Positions 12,002 to 25,564 of a stretch of DNA of 64,000 nt are shown piece after piece (positions within the stretch are counted from its first letter, which is position 1; each line of letters starts with the position of its first letter). The notes beneath the pieces are model-generated. The model was not told the origin of the DNA. It ran no database searches and worked only from the letters and a program-made list of their open reading frames with translations. Source of the DNA: Tetragonia tetragonoides (lineage: Eukaryota; Streptophyta; Magnoliopsida; Caryophyllales; Aizoaceae). Where the stretch lies: positions 12,312,501 through 12,376,500 of the forward strand of contig CM076151.1 of NCBI GenBank assembly GCA_038025085.1, in the 5' to 3' direction. The position numbers were made by a program, and so were the translations under genes.

Positions 12002-12359
12002 GGAAGTAGACTGGATTCTCTCTCTCTCATGTTCTGGACTCTCCTACTTCTCTCTAGATTTTGAGTTTAAATTTTTTGCGGGGGAATTTTTTTTGGAATA
12101 TTTAAAATGTGACATGGAACGACGAGGGGTGTTGGGTGGTTGACGGTTCGAGGATCTAAAACGACGTGTTTTCAGGTTATTGTGAAAGTAATCGAGAAGG
12201 TTCTTGCCAGGTTGGTTAATCTGGAATCTTCGGCTTTTTGTTTGGGAGGTTTAAAAGACGAAAATAGAGGTATGCCATATGTAAAATGGTTATTTTCCAA
12301 CCATATTGCATTGGACACAATTTGGATCACTTGGGTGTCGGATCTAAACATGGATTATA

Positions 12360-13110
12360 GCTTTCGTATCCACTAGGTACTTAGGGTTCTTTTGTGTCAC
12401 ACTGGATATCCCGGGAAAGTTTAGGGAAAAAAACCTAAGTAGTCATTGGAAAGTCAAAAAATAAATCCTATAATCGACGATTCTTGGGTTTCAAGAGAGT
12501 TTCAGAATTCAAGTTGTGATTTCTGCACCATATCGCTCAACTCACCCATAAGGGACATGAACACATTAGGTTTGGAAGGCCATTTTACTAGCCATCCACT
12601 GTTAGGGGTGTAAAATCGAAATCATGGGTGAATACAGAGTTTGGGAGCTCTAATGGTATTCTCGGGACACCTATGGTCATCTTAGGTGAAAATGGACTCA
12701 CAAAAGAAGGTTGAGCAAAAATCTCAATTGGACCCTGAGAAATCGAAGGTTATAATCAACATTTCTATGGTTTAAATAGGGTGTCGGAACAAACATTGTT
12801 ATCTTCGCACTATTATCACTCAGGACATCCCTAGTAGACATAAGAGGCTCTCGGGACCGGTTATCATATCCCTTATTAGGCTTGGGTGACCATTTTATTG
12901 GTCACTCACTCTAAGTGCTTAACACCGAAATAATCATGGTGGGTACGGGGATAAGGGATCCTAATGGTCTTTTCGAGGCATCGTGGGTTCTCTTGAGTCA
13001 CAATAAACCCCGAAGAAGTTTGGGTAAAATTTGAGAATCAAGAAGTGGAAAATAAATGTTATGATCCATGTTTTTGGGCTTTTAAAAGTCGTCAAAATAT
13101 TATGTAATTT
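12360..13110 (+). repeat. Diverged ~310-bp tandem repeat (two-plus copies)
   Basis: Recurring blocks such as GTTTGGG(T)AAAA followed by AATCGAAGGTTATAATC, ACACCGAAA and GGCATCGTGGGTTCT recur about every 305-310 bp. The same blocks, in the same order and orientation, make up the array at 31822-33625, so this is a degraded relative of that repeat family. Confidence 0.65.
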
Positions 13111-13810
13111 CAGTTTTGGAAAAAATTTGGGTGAAATAATCTTGTTGGAAAATTTTGAGTAACCTATACTAGCTGGACAATTTACGAAAATGTCCGATCT
13201 TATTTTCTTTCTTCCCACAATTTATCCTTTTTGGCGCTCAAATATTCTTAATTTCCTCCTATTCTTATTTTCTCTTGTTTAAGCGCCTTGTTTAATCCCT
13301 ATTCATTTCCTCCCATATTCCCTTTGGGCTTGCCTCTTTGTTACACTTTCATTAATTGTCAAATATGTGCAACTTAAAACGGTGGGGATAGTGGAACTAA
13401 TCATAAACTGGTCAGCTCATAACACTTGTCTATTCGATCGGAAAATATATATATATGAATAAACTATTTATATAAATTTGTAAAAACTTGACTCGTTAAC
13501 CCAACTCAAACCCGCTTGCCGATTCTAACCATACAATTAAAAAATATGTTAAGTGTAGCCCAAACTCGTTTTTTATCCGCTCTAGTGTATACAGTGGAGT
13601 ACTTCTCAATTTATCATGCTGTGTTAGTCTCTTGTCATAAAGACTAGAGTAACGATACCTAGTTGTTTCCGTCCGATCAATGCGCAACCAACCCATGAAC
13701 CCAAACCACCAATGGGTTAGTCGTTGACCAATTAACCCAGCAAACCTGAATAAAACGGTCGACTTTTCAGAATGATGTAAGAAACGTCAGGGACTCTTTC
13801 ATCTTCAGCA
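13111..13810. other. Spacer upstream of the QCT gene
   Basis: AT-rich DNA with a region of short related blocks (AACCCAACTCAAACCCG, ACCCATGAACCC) around 13495-13745 that looks like a degraded repeat. It should include the QCT promoter. No gene seen. Confidence 0.5.
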
Positions 13811-13820
13811 TTGACTGTTA

Positions 13821-16800
13821 ATGGCGGGTGGTGCTGGATCGCTAAAGAAGAAGAAGAAGAAAACTCAGCGATCCGACCCACTTTCTCAACCGGTCATGCC
13901 TTCTCGATCCCGTCTTCACTCTCATCGTTACACATGGGTTGCTCGTATTATCTCTCTTGTATTGGCTCTCTCTCTACTCGTTCTCTTAGGCAATTCGTCG
14001 AACACCTGGCTTGGATTTGCTCATGTTCACCAGAAATCCCAATTGCCTGAGATTTATACTATAAAAGTTGTCAATGAGTATCCTCATGATCGCAGAGCTT
14101 TTACCCAGGTTCGTGTTTTCAGTTCATATTGCATTTTGTGTGGTGGGTTAAATTCATATTGCATTTTATGTTCTGGGTTCTGAATGTTTTGTTGCCTGAT
14201 CATTGAGAAGTTGGGTTCTCTACAAATTAAATGTCAAATTTGTGGTGGGTATGGGTGTCTATTGAACCAAAATTGATGAATTGGATGCGATAGTTCTGGG
14301 TTGGGATGTGGTTTTGTGTGAGGGATGAGAGAGTTGAAGGCTTTATGAAGTGATGCATTGAACTTCTATCTTTAGGTTTTATAGTCTGAACTTTGATGGT
14401 GTTGCATGTAGACTTTTGTTAAGTATAGCCATAAATTCACGTGCTTTTGTAGCTGTTTTGGACTTGATATAAGTTGGATTTCAATGACCTTGCCATGTAA
14501 TAGCAAACTAGTATAGGGGTGTGTGGAAAATCTTCAGAATTCAACCTTTTGATCATCAAGAGAATTGTCTAATAGGAGGAAGGTGGGTAAATCAAACTTG
14601 GGGGTATGGATTTGTAGATTAGGCTTGGGTTTGAGAAGTGTTGTTTCTTTCCTGACTTCTTATGTAAGATGAGGTTGATTTAAATTTGAGTACCTTAGGT
14701 TTATATAGTGTTATACTTATCCGATTCAAAGTGTACTCTAAGGTACATGGATTTTTGTTGATGAAATCAAATGATTTTGCATATGGGATAGCTGGTGGAT
14801 GACACAATTAATATTTGCTTCCAGGGTCTTCTATATGGGGGAAACAATACTCTTTACGAATCAACTGGTCTTTATGGGAAGGTGAGTCGTCCCTTTGCAA
14901 TCCACTATTGAAAATTGCATGAAATTCAATATGTCTTCTATCCAGCAATGAGTTCACAGATCATACAACTAAATTTTTTTAACAGTTCTCTGTCAGAAAT
15001 AAATATTCTTTACATAAAATGTTGAAAATCATAGAATCATGAAAAACCACGTAGCTCCTAGCGATATCTATCTTTCTCTGAAGATCCTTTTATTTTCTTG
15101 ATTATCCAAAGTGTGTCAATTGGATGCAGAGATAGCTACACACATAATCTTTGTGCTTCCTGCTTGCTCTGTTGATTTAGAAACTTTATGACTAATTGGC
15201 TATTAGTTGTTAAATATTAAAATGTTTGTGCCTTTGTAATTTGTTATCTGACATGGTGCTCATCATTGCAGTCATCGGTCAGGAGAGTAGACCTGCAATC
15301 CGGGAAGGTACATCATTTTACTCTTATCATTAACCTCATCTTGACTATTGAACCAGTACTGCTATAGTTTTATATGTTTTCAATTTCTGAAGCGTAGACT
15401 TAAAAAGTTAGGCTATCAGTCCCCTTGATTGTTTCATACTTTCATTTGTCTCTCATCTTTTCCTGGATGCTTTTTCCAATGATTTCCACGGTTGATCTCC
15501 TAGAACTAAAATGGTCGTGATTATCCTGCTATTTGCTATCAAGTCCAAAATGTGTTCATCATATTATCCTACAATTTAACATAGTTCTTATAATCAAGAC
15601 TGACTATGTCTACGCCGACCTGTGTTTATGTTATATATGACCAGAAAAGAAAATTGATAAGTTCGTAGTTGGAAATAATGCATAGAATTGATTGCCAAAA
15701 CAAAAGAGGTGTTTTTATGAGATTGCGTTTCTTGTGTGTATTACCTACAACTTGCGAGTGATGTGAGGTGATATCACAAGGATTCCTGAGGGTGATGGTT
15801 TTGAAGTTTGAACTTTACAATATGTGAGGTGTATACTTTTTCTTGTGTTCAAAGAGCTTGATCCTAATAAAGTGGTGTAATGCATGATGAGAGTAAAGCT
15901 GGAGATATTACATGGTGACTATCAGTTCTTTCCACCTCCTTTTTGGTTTCTGATTGAAGGCAAAATGTAAGGACCTATTATGTTGTTCTGAATTTTTCTG
16001 CAGAGCATCTTCCCTTGCTAGATTTGCCCCATACTTAGCTTCAACAGTCCTTTTGTGAAAATACTGATGCTGGATTTTGTTATAAAAAGGATGATGCCTT
16101 TTGTTGTACTAATGTCCAGAAGAATTTTCTGCTCTCTGACTATTGACTAACTTACTCTTCGTCTCTTTTGTTGAATGATTTCCTTGCTTAAATAGGTTGA
16201 GGCTCAACAAAAGATGGACAGTTCCTTTTTCGGGGAAGGATTAACACTCCTTGGTGAAAGGTTTGTATCACTATTAGTTACCACCTTTGTCCTGCAGACT
16301 ACAGTTCGCAAAAGTGTTACGCAGAGTTCCCTTCTGATTTTGAGTAGCCGTAGTAAATGACAAAATCAGAAAGTGATAGATAGTTCCCTTTTGGCTTTGT
16401 GAGAAGCAGGGGGGCGGGGGAACTAAATTAACTCACATAAATCTGATTTTTAATCCGAGGATATCGGTTGTGTTTTTATTTATACTTTCTGAGGCATAGG
16501 GATTTGTGTCTCCCCCTGCACCTAAGGCCAATATCTCTAGGAAGCAGCTTCCGCTCATACAACTGTTATCCTCTGTGGATTTAGGGTAGGTAAAGCGTCC
16601 CGTTTGGTACTATTTCCTTATAGACCAAAAATGTATGATGTAAGCATGAAATTGTGATATTGTGGTTGTTAATTGGGCATATAAGGGACTAAGAAAATGA
16701 GAGAGTTCAGTATCTTCTGCAAATTAAACATGCGATATTATGGAAGTAACAATTAGTGGGTAAATGACTCAACTGATAACATATTGATTTAAAAAAGGTT

Positions 16801-19800
16801 GTGAGGCGATTAATTGTAGCCCACCTGAGAAGATAATGGGAAGCAGAGCTGCAGATATATATTCCATATGGATAGATCCTGAAATCCTGCAATTTTAGTA
16901 CGCTTTCGATAATCTTATTTCCTGCCGTTCTTTGGATAATTTTAGCTAGCTACATGATGATTATGGAAAGAAAATGCAATAGTTAAACTATATTCTAATG
17001 CATGAACAATATTTCTTCTGTAGGTTGTATCAAGTTACTTGGTTGCAGAAAACTGGTTTCATTTATGACAGAAAAAATCTAAGCAAAGTCCGTAATTCAT
17101 CTTTTATCCCTCTGGAGTTGTTTGGAGTGTTAATGTTTATATACGAGTCATTTATCTTATTGAATTTGTCAGAGAGGGATGATAATTGACTTCTTTAATC
17201 CTTTTTATAACCATCCTTGTGGAGTTTTGCATTAAGTTGATCCAGTCTTTGTTGTTCTTGGTTCCATTTGTTGGTCATAGTTCTGCGCATTTGAGAAACT
17301 TTATTGATGTATGGATGCTTATCTTTTCGTATACCCCCCCCCCCCAGATGGGGAGAGGGTAAGCCCTCTGCTAGAAACTAGGGGACCGAATCCAGGTGTC
17401 CCTGTGAACAAATATGGTTTTCCCACTGTGCAATACCCCTCTACTTCCGACTGCTTTCTCAAAATATTATACTGTATATCTCAAATTCCTGGACTTGCAA
17501 TCTTATTTATTATATTATTTTATGGAGAGCCTGTTTTGTTGAAGTCTGAAGTCGGGAGGAGAATAGTTGGATCTTCTAATTAATTTTATGAGAGGCAATT
17601 ACATTGCATCGTTTTTATCAACAAGACCAATGGCGACCTTGGAGAAAAAACAAACAGATAAGTATCGGGCTACAGGTGTTCATGTGTAAATCTTGTTGGC
17701 CATGCTACTACAGCTATTTGTAACCAATGGAAAGGAGTTGAAGTGCTGTCTGAATTCTTTTACCTGGCCATTAAATTTTACTCTTGATAATACACAATAC
17801 AAAAGCACCAGATAGGAATGGCAGAAAGAAAGAAAGAAAGACTTAGCTATTGTTCACCCGATTATAAACACCATATAATGCCGTTCGTTCCAGTTGGATT
17901 CCAGTTAAATTTTCATGTATTGGTCTCTGTCCAAATTACTTAAGCACTAACTAATAAAGAAAAGCTATAGCTGCTTGTGTGTTTGGTACTACGTGGTTGC
18001 TTTGTTGGACACATCGTGACTGCGCTGTGGACCTGTGGTCCATTTGTTTGTCGTAATTGTAAGTCTCATTGACTTAGAATACTACATGAAGATTTACCCA
18101 AATCTGTTACTCAATAGAAGATAAGCTCTACTAACTCATATTACAACCCGAACCCAGGAAAAGACTATTCTTTTAGATCAAATTCGATATAATGTTGAAG
18201 ATCCGTCACTTCACAAACACTATCTTAATGACATGTGCTATCATTTGATAACATAAACAATACAAGAAAAACTAATGTTTGCTCATATTCTGTTCATAGC
18301 TCGGAATGCTTAGTGAAATTAATTAACATATCCTGAGTTGTATGTTCCCATTTCATGTCTTCGATTGCTTAGTTTGGATGTTTGACACCTTATTCCTTAT
18401 ATGCTTGATGCAGCTAGCAAAATTTACTCATGAAATGACTGACGGGTGGGGCCTGGCAACTGATGGAAAAACCTTGTTCGGAAGTGACGGTTCTTCAACA
18501 TTATATCAAATGGATCCCAAAACTATGAAAGGTATCTGTCTAGGCCAATATTTTTTGACTCTATGTTCAGGTTTTCATCTCAGACTCTCATTAATCAAAG
18601 ATAAAGTGTAGTTCCCTTTCTATCTGTGATGTGGCTTTTTTTGCACTTTCCCTCACTGACCTCTGATATATTATACGTCGTCCTCTTTATATTTATCCTC
18701 ATTTCTTCAAAATACAAAAGGGAAAGATTGAATGAAAAGATGCCATGATATCTGCATCTATTATGCATATCATGCATGATGCTTCTGTGCCCAGGTGCCC
18801 TTCATCTGCTATTTCACAAGAGATTAAATCTGTTTTGTTTTCAAGGATAGGGTATTTCTCAGCTGTTTTCTTCTGAATGACGATATGTCTGTTCCCAAGT
18901 ATTTGTTATACTTTTACTTGTGTCTGAACTCAAGTATTTGTTATACTTTTACTTGTCTACACAGTCAAACAAAAACAAACTGTCAGACACAAAGGTCTTG
19001 AAGTTCCTAACCTAAATGAATTGGAGTTTGTGAATGGCGAAGTGTGGGCAAATGTTTATCAGGTAATCATTTATTAAGCATTGTAATATTAATTACAAAT
19101 GTATTCACTTCTTGAGTCTTCTCGTTTAAGTTAGACAAAGTTCATCAAGTTCTTTAACTGTTGCCTGAGCCTCTTTGAAACATCTCCATTTCAAATGCAA
19201 CCCTGCTTGAAACAAAATGTATGCATATTATATGTTGGCTAGAGTTCTCAGTTGTCAGTGTCATTTTAGCATAAGAGTCAAGCCTACTAAATTTATATGG
19301 AGATTGTAATATAGTAAGCCAGTGATTTGTTGTTAGGCAGTGACTTGCCATTTTGACCTTTGTTGGGTGGAGATAGGAATGGAAACCAGAACATGAATGG
19401 TATGGGGAAACAGCAATTTCCGGATGCATTAATATAGCACCCCGAGGAAATGACTATCAAAAATTAGAACATTTGTCTTCCAAAAGGTTTTCTTTTAGTG
19501 ATTTTTCAGTATGAATTTGTAGGAAAAATAACTTTCTCTTCATTTTCATTAACTTCTTTTAGTTGTTTGAATGTATATAAAATATGCTAAATGTTTGATA
19601 AGCAAAGTAAGTTTCTTGAGCCAAACTAAACGAAAACGCGCAAATAGAAAGGAATATATTTCCCCCCCACCCCTCCAACTCAATAACTTCCCTTCCCCCC
19701 TTTGTTTTGCAATATTCTCTGGCTATAGCCATCTGACAGCAACTAGCAATTGGCGTACAAGGCGACCATTATACCAGTCGCCTCTCTGCAGTGATATAAA

Positions 19801-21604
19801 AAAGAAAAAAGAAAAGGCACAATGATAGTCACGTGTCCCCTGTGATAAAAGGCCTTTGGTTTCATTCTTCTCCTTGCCAGACCCTAGTGACTAGTGAGTG
19901 ACAGCTATCTTTTTTTTTATTCTTTATTTTATTTTGTTTGGGCGGGGTGAAGAAGGGGGGCTGCTGCATGAAATAGCTCAAGGACGCTTCGAGTCTGTGG
20001 GAAGTTTAGAGGTGAGTACCTGTTTTTGACGTTTTCATCTCTGAAACTTCTCAGGATTACACAAAAAACATCACAGTTGTTTCCTTGCATTGTAAGTTTT
20101 TATTAGTAATTTACTAACTATCATTGTGAAAGTAGAGACTGCTATTACGTGTACTTGGCTGCAAGTTATCAGGCATCCATATGTGTCAAACTTGACCATT
20201 TTCCGAAAATTACTTCATGCATTTAGCTTGAATTTGGTCTCTACCTCTCTGATCATCTGGACTAAGTTGGGGTAAGACTATCTCGTCAGTCGGGAGACCA
20301 CACTTATGGTTGTGCTGTGAAAGTCTACATTCTATACATTTTTCACTGTCTTTGAACTATTGGAGTCTCTCTTCCCTATGAAAGGTCTTCTATGCATATC
20401 AGTGGAGGGAGTTTTATGAATGGAGTAAAAAGTAGGGGCTAGAGGCAGATAGCACCTATTTATGGTTCATTTTTGAGTTTTTTTTAAATCCCTTAAAGTT
20501 GGCTTCTTTTTTTTTCACTGGACAGACTGATTGCATTGCTAGAATAGAACCTGGAAGTGGCACTGTGTCTGGATGGATTCTTCTTCCAAGTTTAAGGTTC
20601 TTTTTCCATTTCATTTTTTTACAGCTTGTCACCCATTCTGCTTTCCAACTTTCTATTGACACTTCTTGCCTTTCCAGGAAAGCATTAATTGCAGCTGGTG
20701 AAAGAGTATGTATCGATTGTGTCAAGTGCTCTTTTTCTTGTGCTCTATTTTCCCATGATTTTAGGCATATGCATTTCTTTCAGCAGTCTTAAGTGCGGAA
20801 TTGTGCATGTTTGTAGGGTATTGATGTTCTGAATGGCATAGCCTGGGATGATGATGAAAAGCGCATTTTTGGTGAGTTCCTTTCTTTGACTTGCTTTCTT
20901 CATTGACGTGCTAGAATCACTTTTATCTTTGGCTAAGTGTTATTTTCCAGTAATCATGAGTTTATGTCAATTAAGAGATACCCTGAAACTCTCAATTATT
21001 GTAACACTGAAGTTGTATCTCTCTTGTATGGCTGAAATGCATTGCTCCTCAAAATGCGTTAGTCCATGATTTTTCTCTATGCAACTTGCCTCCCCTTCTT
21101 CCAAATGTCATTCTGTTTCTGAAATGGTCTTGCTTGCCACAATGTGTTTGTTTAGAGAAGATGCTGCCGCTGTGAGCTATATATTGCTCCTTTTCCTTTG
21201 TCCTGTTGTTATGAGGATGCTTTCTGGACATTCGTTAGTTGAAATAGAGTCTATGAATTTGGAGCCGAGGTGTACTGGAGGAGATCTGTGTGACCAAAGA
21301 TGGAAGAGAATGTCTCGAATGTGGCCTGCTGAACTCTATCTATATTTATTCTCCTTTTTTATATGCCATTTGTTAAGCAGTCTCAGTTTCATGGTCTGAT
21401 TTAAAAATCCTTGCAGTATTATGAAAACCAATGTGCTCAGTCTCTACTTGTTCCAGATTTATGAAGAGTAACTTGGTTTTCTTCTTTGCAGTGACTGGCA
21501 AACTATGGCCAAAGCTATATGAAATCAAGGTGCAGCCATTAAAGGAGCAATCTAAGTATGATATTGAGCATCTATGTATCCAAAGGCCTTTTCATTTCTA
21601 CTAA
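13821..21604 (+). CDS. QCT: Glutaminyl-peptide cyclotransferase (plant/type I QC)
   Basis: Converts N-terminal Gln of secreted proteins to pyroglutamate, in the endomembrane lumen. Eleven exons: 13821-14108, 14825-14881, 15272-15307, 16196-16260, 17024-17087, 18414-18531, 18965-19062, 20526-20596, 20678-20705, 20817-20871 and 21492-21604. All phases agree and give 330 residues (Arabidopsis QCT is about 320). A basic, Ser/Lys-rich N-terminus is followed by one membrane segment at about residues 39-58 (signal anchor). The rest is the five-bladed propeller domain, with family blocks VVNEYPHDRRAFTQGLLYGG, LYESTGLYGKSSVRRVDLQS, FFGEGLTLLGERLYQVTW, GWGLATDGKTLFGSDGSSTL, NELEFVNGEVWANV, GIDVLNGIAWD and VTGKLWPKLYEIK. 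The ATG at 13821 opens a long frame with no in-frame alternative nearby. Introns are long and carry simple repeats. Unrelated to the zinc-dependent animal QC. Confidence 0.93.
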
Positions 21605-21882
21605 CTTTCAGTTAAGTCCTAACTCAATTGCCACAAGCGCTTTGGAGCCGAAGTTAAATGTGCTCTTCCTGTAGGTACTGGTGTATGGTTTTGTATACTT
21701 TCAGTAGGGTTTTATGAGAACTGTAATACTCGACTCAAAGCCGAGCATGATTGGCTCAAAGGAAAAGAACCATGTTGTAGGAGACAGTACTTTGTAGAAT
21801 GTTAATGAAATATCAAATTTTAGTGGTGAAATTGATTTTTTTTTTTGTTTTTGTTTTTTGATTAACTGTGAAATTGAAAGTT

Positions 21883-21883
<1 letters not shown>

Positions 21884-21925
<42 letters not shown>
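21884..21925. repeat. (TC)n microsatellite
   Basis: Uninterrupted CT/TC run of about 42 bp, just beyond the A-rich tail of the minus-strand SINE-like unit. Confidence 0.9.
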
Positions 21926-21927
<2 letters not shown>

Positions 21928-21929
21928 TT

Positions 21930-22140
21930 TTTTTTTGTTTCACGACCAAGGGTGTCCACGGTCGACCACAGTGATTATTTCCCGCGCTGACTTGTAGGCA
22001 CCTCAAAGGATGGTACAACTGCGCATGAATTTAAAGCTGCTCCATGCCTAAGGCGAGATTCGAACCCTCGACCTTGGTTAAGGATGGATGAGTCCCTACC
22101 ACACCTCCTTGGTTGGAAAGTTGCTCTCTGCTTGCATGAA
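21930..22140 (-). mobile_element. tRNA-derived SINE-like unit
   Basis: On the minus strand, GGTTCGAATCTC at 22055-22066 is a good polymerase III box B. A weaker box A-like AGGAGGTGTGGTAGG lies about 35-50 nt upstream. The unit then runs about 130 bp and ends in an A-rich tail next to the (GA)n tract, the usual SINE layout. Boundaries are approximate and no target-site duplication was found. Confidence 0.45.
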
Positions 22141-22203
22141 CACCGATGGGCGCGATCCGCAATGGCTAGGCTTATTGGTTCTACCAAGTACCAACGTACT
22201 GGA

Positions 22204-22714
22204 TGTTGGAATTATGTCCAACATGTATGTTTAGTGTGTGATAAGATATGTTGGTTCATACATGTCTATTTATGAAGGGGTCTTATTTCAAGTGACACAA
22301 TGATTTAATTGTGTCTATTGGTGAAAAGACACATGCTAATAGGTATGTTCTTTCATGTGTGACACATTATGAAAAGGCACAATGGTTCACACGGGGCTTG
22401 GATTCTCTATATATAGAGGAGGCCTCAAGCCTCTTGAAATATGGTTAACACAAGGAAACTTATGGTTGTAAGGAGTAACATCCTAGTACCATGTAGCACA
22501 CTTATCTCTCAACCTTGCCTTCTCCTTGGTCTCTTACTGTCCTAATATCGTTAGTGCAAGATGCTGCTAGGAACGAAACTCCGTTGTATCTCAAAGACTG
22601 TTTTGGTTCTCCAGTTGTACATAGGGACAAATCAAGTCTTTAGGAACGCGCCCTAAACATGCCTCGGAGTTGTTTATGTCATTAATCCATGTTCCTAAAA
22701 ATTTTATGCCAACA
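22204..22714 (+). repeat. 5' LTR
   Basis: Carries a TATA-type CTATATATAGAGG near 22410 (promoter candidate) and TG...CA ends. Contains TCAAGTCTTTAG (22632-22643), which is complementary to the bases just downstream of the LTR. Confidence 0.9.
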
Positions 22715-25039
22715 ATCTAAAGACTTGAATGTTGTACATTTTATTTGTGTGGTTATGGCGGTATTTGGTGAGACATATTTTGTGAAGGGTGATGCGTGAA
22801 ATAAAAGCCAAATGATGATTAGTCATATGGAGTGTGAATTGCGGTTAGTGGTCTTTCACGAACCGGTGCTATCTTGGAACCCAAATGAAGAGCCCAAATG
22901 AGATAAGTAAATAATGCATATTTCTTTATTTATCTGGTTTGTGAAATTAATTTGGTGGAATGAAGATAGTGTATAATATGTTAATATTTTCATGTTAAAT
23001 TCTTTGGTTTGTTGCTTATTATATTGCTTGGTAATGTGCCATATATATTCAATGGAATTTCCGCATGCCGGTTGCCAAGCAATTTCTGCCCTGCATAGTG
23101 TTTTCATGACACTGGTTCCTAATTATCAATTATGTGCCAAGTGCCATATATATAAATTGATGTATATGAAACTAGAGAATGCATTGTTTCTTTGAACAAA
23201 GGATAGTTTATATATTTGATGCGTCCAAATTATGACGTTTGGTCATGTCTATAGTTTATATAAACTTAAGCATATGTAGACATTGCATGTATGCATAGTG
23301 GGCATGTTATTTTTGGTGTTTAGTTGTACTCAATGTATATTATTTAATATTTTCTATTGAGTTATAATAACCAAAAATTGTGTATTTGTTAATTGGATAA
23401 TTATTTGAGTTCATATGATTGAACTTGAAATTTCATTGTATTGAATTTTGAAATTTGCTATATATGTTGCATGTTAAGTTGGTTATTGATTACTTGTTAG
23501 AACATATGTGTGTGTTATTTTGGGATAATTACGGAGTTATGTGGCCAAAATAATTTTGTGATATCTATAAGGAATATTGTTACAAAATTTTTGTATCCTT
23601 GACTTCGGTTTAGAAGTTTGCATAAAGTTCATGGAATTGAACTTAGAGTATTGTCATACTTAAAAGTTAATTAAAGGATAATTATTGGTCCATGTTTGTT
23701 TGGACCTTGATGTCAAACAATTTTATTACTATGAATTATTCTACAACAGTAAATGTCACAAAGTGAAATATTATGTCTAATCACTATATCCATGTTCGTG
23801 GTGGGGGTAACACCGGTATCTAGTGGTAGAAATGTACATCATACCACGGTATAGATTAAGGTGTGCACCATGGTGGATGTCTATAGTGATTATAATATTT
23901 CATATGGAACTTGCATGTGTAATAGCAATGGTATTTGTGATTTAGACATATTTGAATGTGAGGCCCTTGAAACACATGATACATGGCTTATATATGGTAT
24001 GTCTGAAGGGATATATGATGACATAGTCACAAATAACGATATTTGACATTGGTATAGGTTGTGACATGGTTTAGAAACTGGTTGGATGTCACTAAAAGAG
24101 GTTTATAATTTATGTATTAAATTTTAATTAACTTTGTAGTTCATGTGCGGTTGGACTTGAAGTATCAATGTTATATTGATGTATTCACTACGTACCAGTG
24201 AATGTATTCACTTATTTTGTGAATAGTAGATGTGGATGGTTTTGGCAAATTACTAGATAAATCCATGGCCATGGTGGGAGTTTAGTAATTATAACAAGTC
24301 ATTGTGGAACATGTCTATCAATGGGTGTTATTGATATACATGTGTATCCATGTTTTGTCATAATAGTATTACACGGTTATGGTGGGGGTAGATTGGTTCA
24401 TGAATCTAAAATTATTTGTGCACAATGATACATGATATGGCTTGATGCCATGAGGGATGTGTAAGTCCTACTAAGTCACTTTGGTGCAACCTCTACTTAA
24501 TGCTCGAGAGAACCTACGAGTCTTAAATTCAAAGAGTTCAAGTACATCATAAGTGATTTGCAAGCACTAAATTAACAGTTTACATCCCAAATGAGTGCTT
24601 TGATTAATTACCATGCATATGAAAAGGTTGAGAAATATCTCTTAATGGATCTCTTGAGCAGGTGTATCCTATGCAATAGAAATTTGTTCTGGTACTACTT
24701 GGGGTACTGATAAGATCCACCTACGTGAATGTCGGAGTGGTGCCGCTCCTAAGGGACCTAAGGGGCTTGGGTTCTTACGCATTCATGGATAGATACGGAC
24801 ACAAGGCCTGACATGTGTCGATTTGCTAAGTAGATTAAGAAAGGAAGTATGAAGTCTCGTACGTGGCTTAAACTGAGTTAGTCAAAGAGGATTGTCGATT
24901 CAAAGCATAGCCTATCGTTGCTATCCTGACTAATTGTAGACTAAGTACACTAAGTAAAGGTTCAACTCGCAAGAGACCTTTATTATGTGTGAGATTTCCA
25001 AGGTTGTATTTACATACATTGTTGGAAATGGTGGGGGAT

Positions 25040-25564
25040 TGTTGGAATTATTTCCAACATGTATGTGTAGTGTGTGAAAAGACATGTGGGTTCATACATG
25101 TCTATTTATAAAGGGGCCTTATTCCAAGAGACACAATGGTTTAATTGTGCCTATTGGTGAAAAGACACATGCTAATAGACATGTTGCTTCATGTGTGTCA
25201 CATTGTGAAAAGGCACAATGGTTCACAAGGGGCTTATATTCTTCTATATATAGAGGAGGGCCTCAAGTCTCTTGGGACATGCTTAATATAAGTTGGACAT
25301 ATGGTTACAAGGGGAGTAACATCCTAGTACCATATAGCACACTATTCTCTCAACCTTGCCTTCTCCTTGGTCTCTTAGTGTCCTAATATCGTTAGTGCAA
25401 GATGCTGTTAGCAACAGAACTCCGTTGTATCTCAAAGACTATTTTGGTTCTCCCGTTACACATAGGGACAAATCAAGTCTTTAGTCTTTAGGAAAGCGCT
25501 CTAAACATGCCTCGGAGTTATTTATGCCATTAATCCATATCTCTAAAAAAAAAAAATTCCAACA
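25040..25564 (+). repeat. 3' LTR
   Basis: Aligns along its length with the 5' LTR. It has a small internal duplication (TCTTTAGTCTTTAGG) and a longer A-run before its end. Confidence 0.9.

Larger units (their letters stand above)
22204..25564 (+). mobile_element. Complete non-autonomous LTR retrotransposon, 3.36 kb
   Basis: Two direct LTRs (22204-22714 and 25040-25564), both TGTTGGAATT...CCAACA, flanked by a perfect 5-bp duplication CTGGA (22199-22203 and 25565-25569). The internal 2.3 kb contains no gag, protease, integrase, RT or RNase H frame longer than about 60 codons, so the element depends on another for its proteins. A purine tract (GGAAATGGTGGGGGA) precedes the 3' LTR. The base run just inside the 5' LTR is ATCTAAAGACTTGA, which lacks the TGG start expected of a primer site matching a tRNA 3' end. 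The LTRs differ by many substitutions and small indels, so insertion is not recent. Confidence 0.92.

Noticed and set aside
12003..12110. Heat-shock element in the HSP90 promoter
   Set aside because: Only degenerate GAA/TTC blocks (for example around TCCAGAAC) are seen; no run of three good nGAAn units.
22051..22140. Possible genuine tRNA gene on the minus strand
   Set aside because: Box B is good but no acceptor-stem pairing or anticodon arm can be built; a SINE-type tRNA relic fits better.
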